Positions 63,691 to 64,000 of a stretch of 64,000 nucleotides of DNA are shown one piece after another (the stretch's first letter is position 1; each line of letters begins with the position of its first letter). The position numbers were made by a program, and so were the translations under genes. Under the pieces are notes generated by a model. That model made no database searches. It saw only the letters and a program-made list of their open reading frames with translations, and was not told where the DNA came from. The stretch is from Tenuifilum thalassicum (lineage in GTDB: Bacteria; Bacteroidota; Bacteroidia; Bacteroidales; Tenuifilaceae): positions 2,464,581 to 2,528,580 of the forward strand of contig NZ_CP041345.1 in the NCBI RefSeq assembly GCF_013265555.1. The letters run 5' to 3'.

Positions 63691-64000
63691 TCCTTCCTCA
63701 TAAAGAAATATTAGCTCATTAAGTATTTTATCCTCACCATCTGGGTCGAACTTAGTTTTAAGGTTCGACCCAAATATTCTGGCAACACCTTGCCAAAAGG
63801 CTGCTGAGAAACCACCTTTCAACTCTTTTACAAGCTCGTAGGATGTCCTACCCGTTTCTCGGTCGATTAGTTTTATAAGCATTTTCCCTTGCGAAATAGT
63901 AAGCTTTCGTAGGTCCTTTTCAAATTGCTCTCGTAGCTCCTTCTCGGCTTGGTTAATATACTCCTTTCTCTCTTTCTCTGTTTTTAAAGTTTTCAGATGC
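63682..64000 (-). CDS. DUF4294 domain protein, 5' end outside the window
   Basis: The C-terminal 105 residues of a gene reading in from the right edge. KERKEYINQAEKELREQFEK leads into DLRKLTISQGKMLIKLIDRE, TGRTSYELVKELKGGFSAAF and WQGVARIFGSNLK. This pattern is the DUF4294 family of Bacteroidota, a secreted or envelope protein of unknown function. The frame stays open to position 64000, so the gene is partial; an ATG at 63882 is internal and not the start. Confidence 0.8.
   Translation of the reverse strand, partial: HLKTLKTEKERKEYINQAEKELREQFEKDLRKLTISQGKMLIKLIDRETGRTSYELVKELKGGFSAAFWQGVARIFGSNLKTKFDPDGEDKILNELIFLYEEGLL

Overview
The window looks like chromosome of a member of the Bacteroidota, most likely order Bacteroidales or Marinilabiliales. 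Supporting signs are repeated TAnnTTTG -7 promoter elements, many lipoproteins with SxxC or GC lipoboxes, PD40/OmpA and PD40/SPOR envelope proteins, a type III glutamine synthetase (glnN), a reg_prop/Y_Y_Y sensor kinase and a tmRNA tag GENNFALAA. The genus assignment is inference only.

Layout: 0-4.6 kb holds a large hybrid-propeller sensor kinase and a lipoprotein DNA/RNA nuclease. 4.7-11.1 kb is an accessory island, all on the minus strand. It holds a Gabija defence locus (gajA intact, gajB broken by about six frameshifts), two DUF559 genes (one dead), a REP-associated tyrosine transposase, five short palindromic elements and about six leftover C-terminal tails of Eco57I-like restriction-methylase genes. 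The island lies just past the 3' end of ssrA (tmRNA, 11.3-11.7 kb). An IS4-family element with a clear 9-bp target duplication follows (11.7-13.2 kb).

13.3-25.6 kb is ordinary chromosome: a GT-C type membrane protein, an M28 peptidase, an S9 peptidase, miaA, smpB, a PD40/SPOR protein, clpS, nfeD and floA. At 25.7-26.8 kb a tRNA-Ser(GCU)/tRNA-Pro(UGG) operon runs into eight tandem 110-112 bp units. Each unit contains a terminator plus a 5'-truncated tRNA-Pro-like fragment; this is the most unusual structure in the window.

26.9-64 kb is mostly housekeeping. It holds a TylF-like methyltransferase, two CDGSH iron-sulfur proteins, glnN, a PorE-like OmpA protein, purM, prfA, pyrF, an M28 peptidase fused to an outer-membrane barrel next to a lipoprotein glutamine-amidotransferase-like protein, tRNA-Pro(CGG), a K+ channel, rpsO and pnp. 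It continues with a prolyl oligopeptidase, a deoxynucleoside kinase, a TPR lipoprotein, sucC without sucD, arginine deiminase, gcvP, pcm, a polyprenyl sugar-phosphate transferase, thpR, elbB and a DUF4294 gene cut by the window edge.

Functional links: SmpB and tmRNA (ribosome rescue), ClpS (adaptor for Clp proteolysis) and the release factor prfA cover translation termination and protein quality control. NfeD and FloA form a membrane-microdomain pair. rpsO-pnp is the conserved translation/RNA-decay pair.
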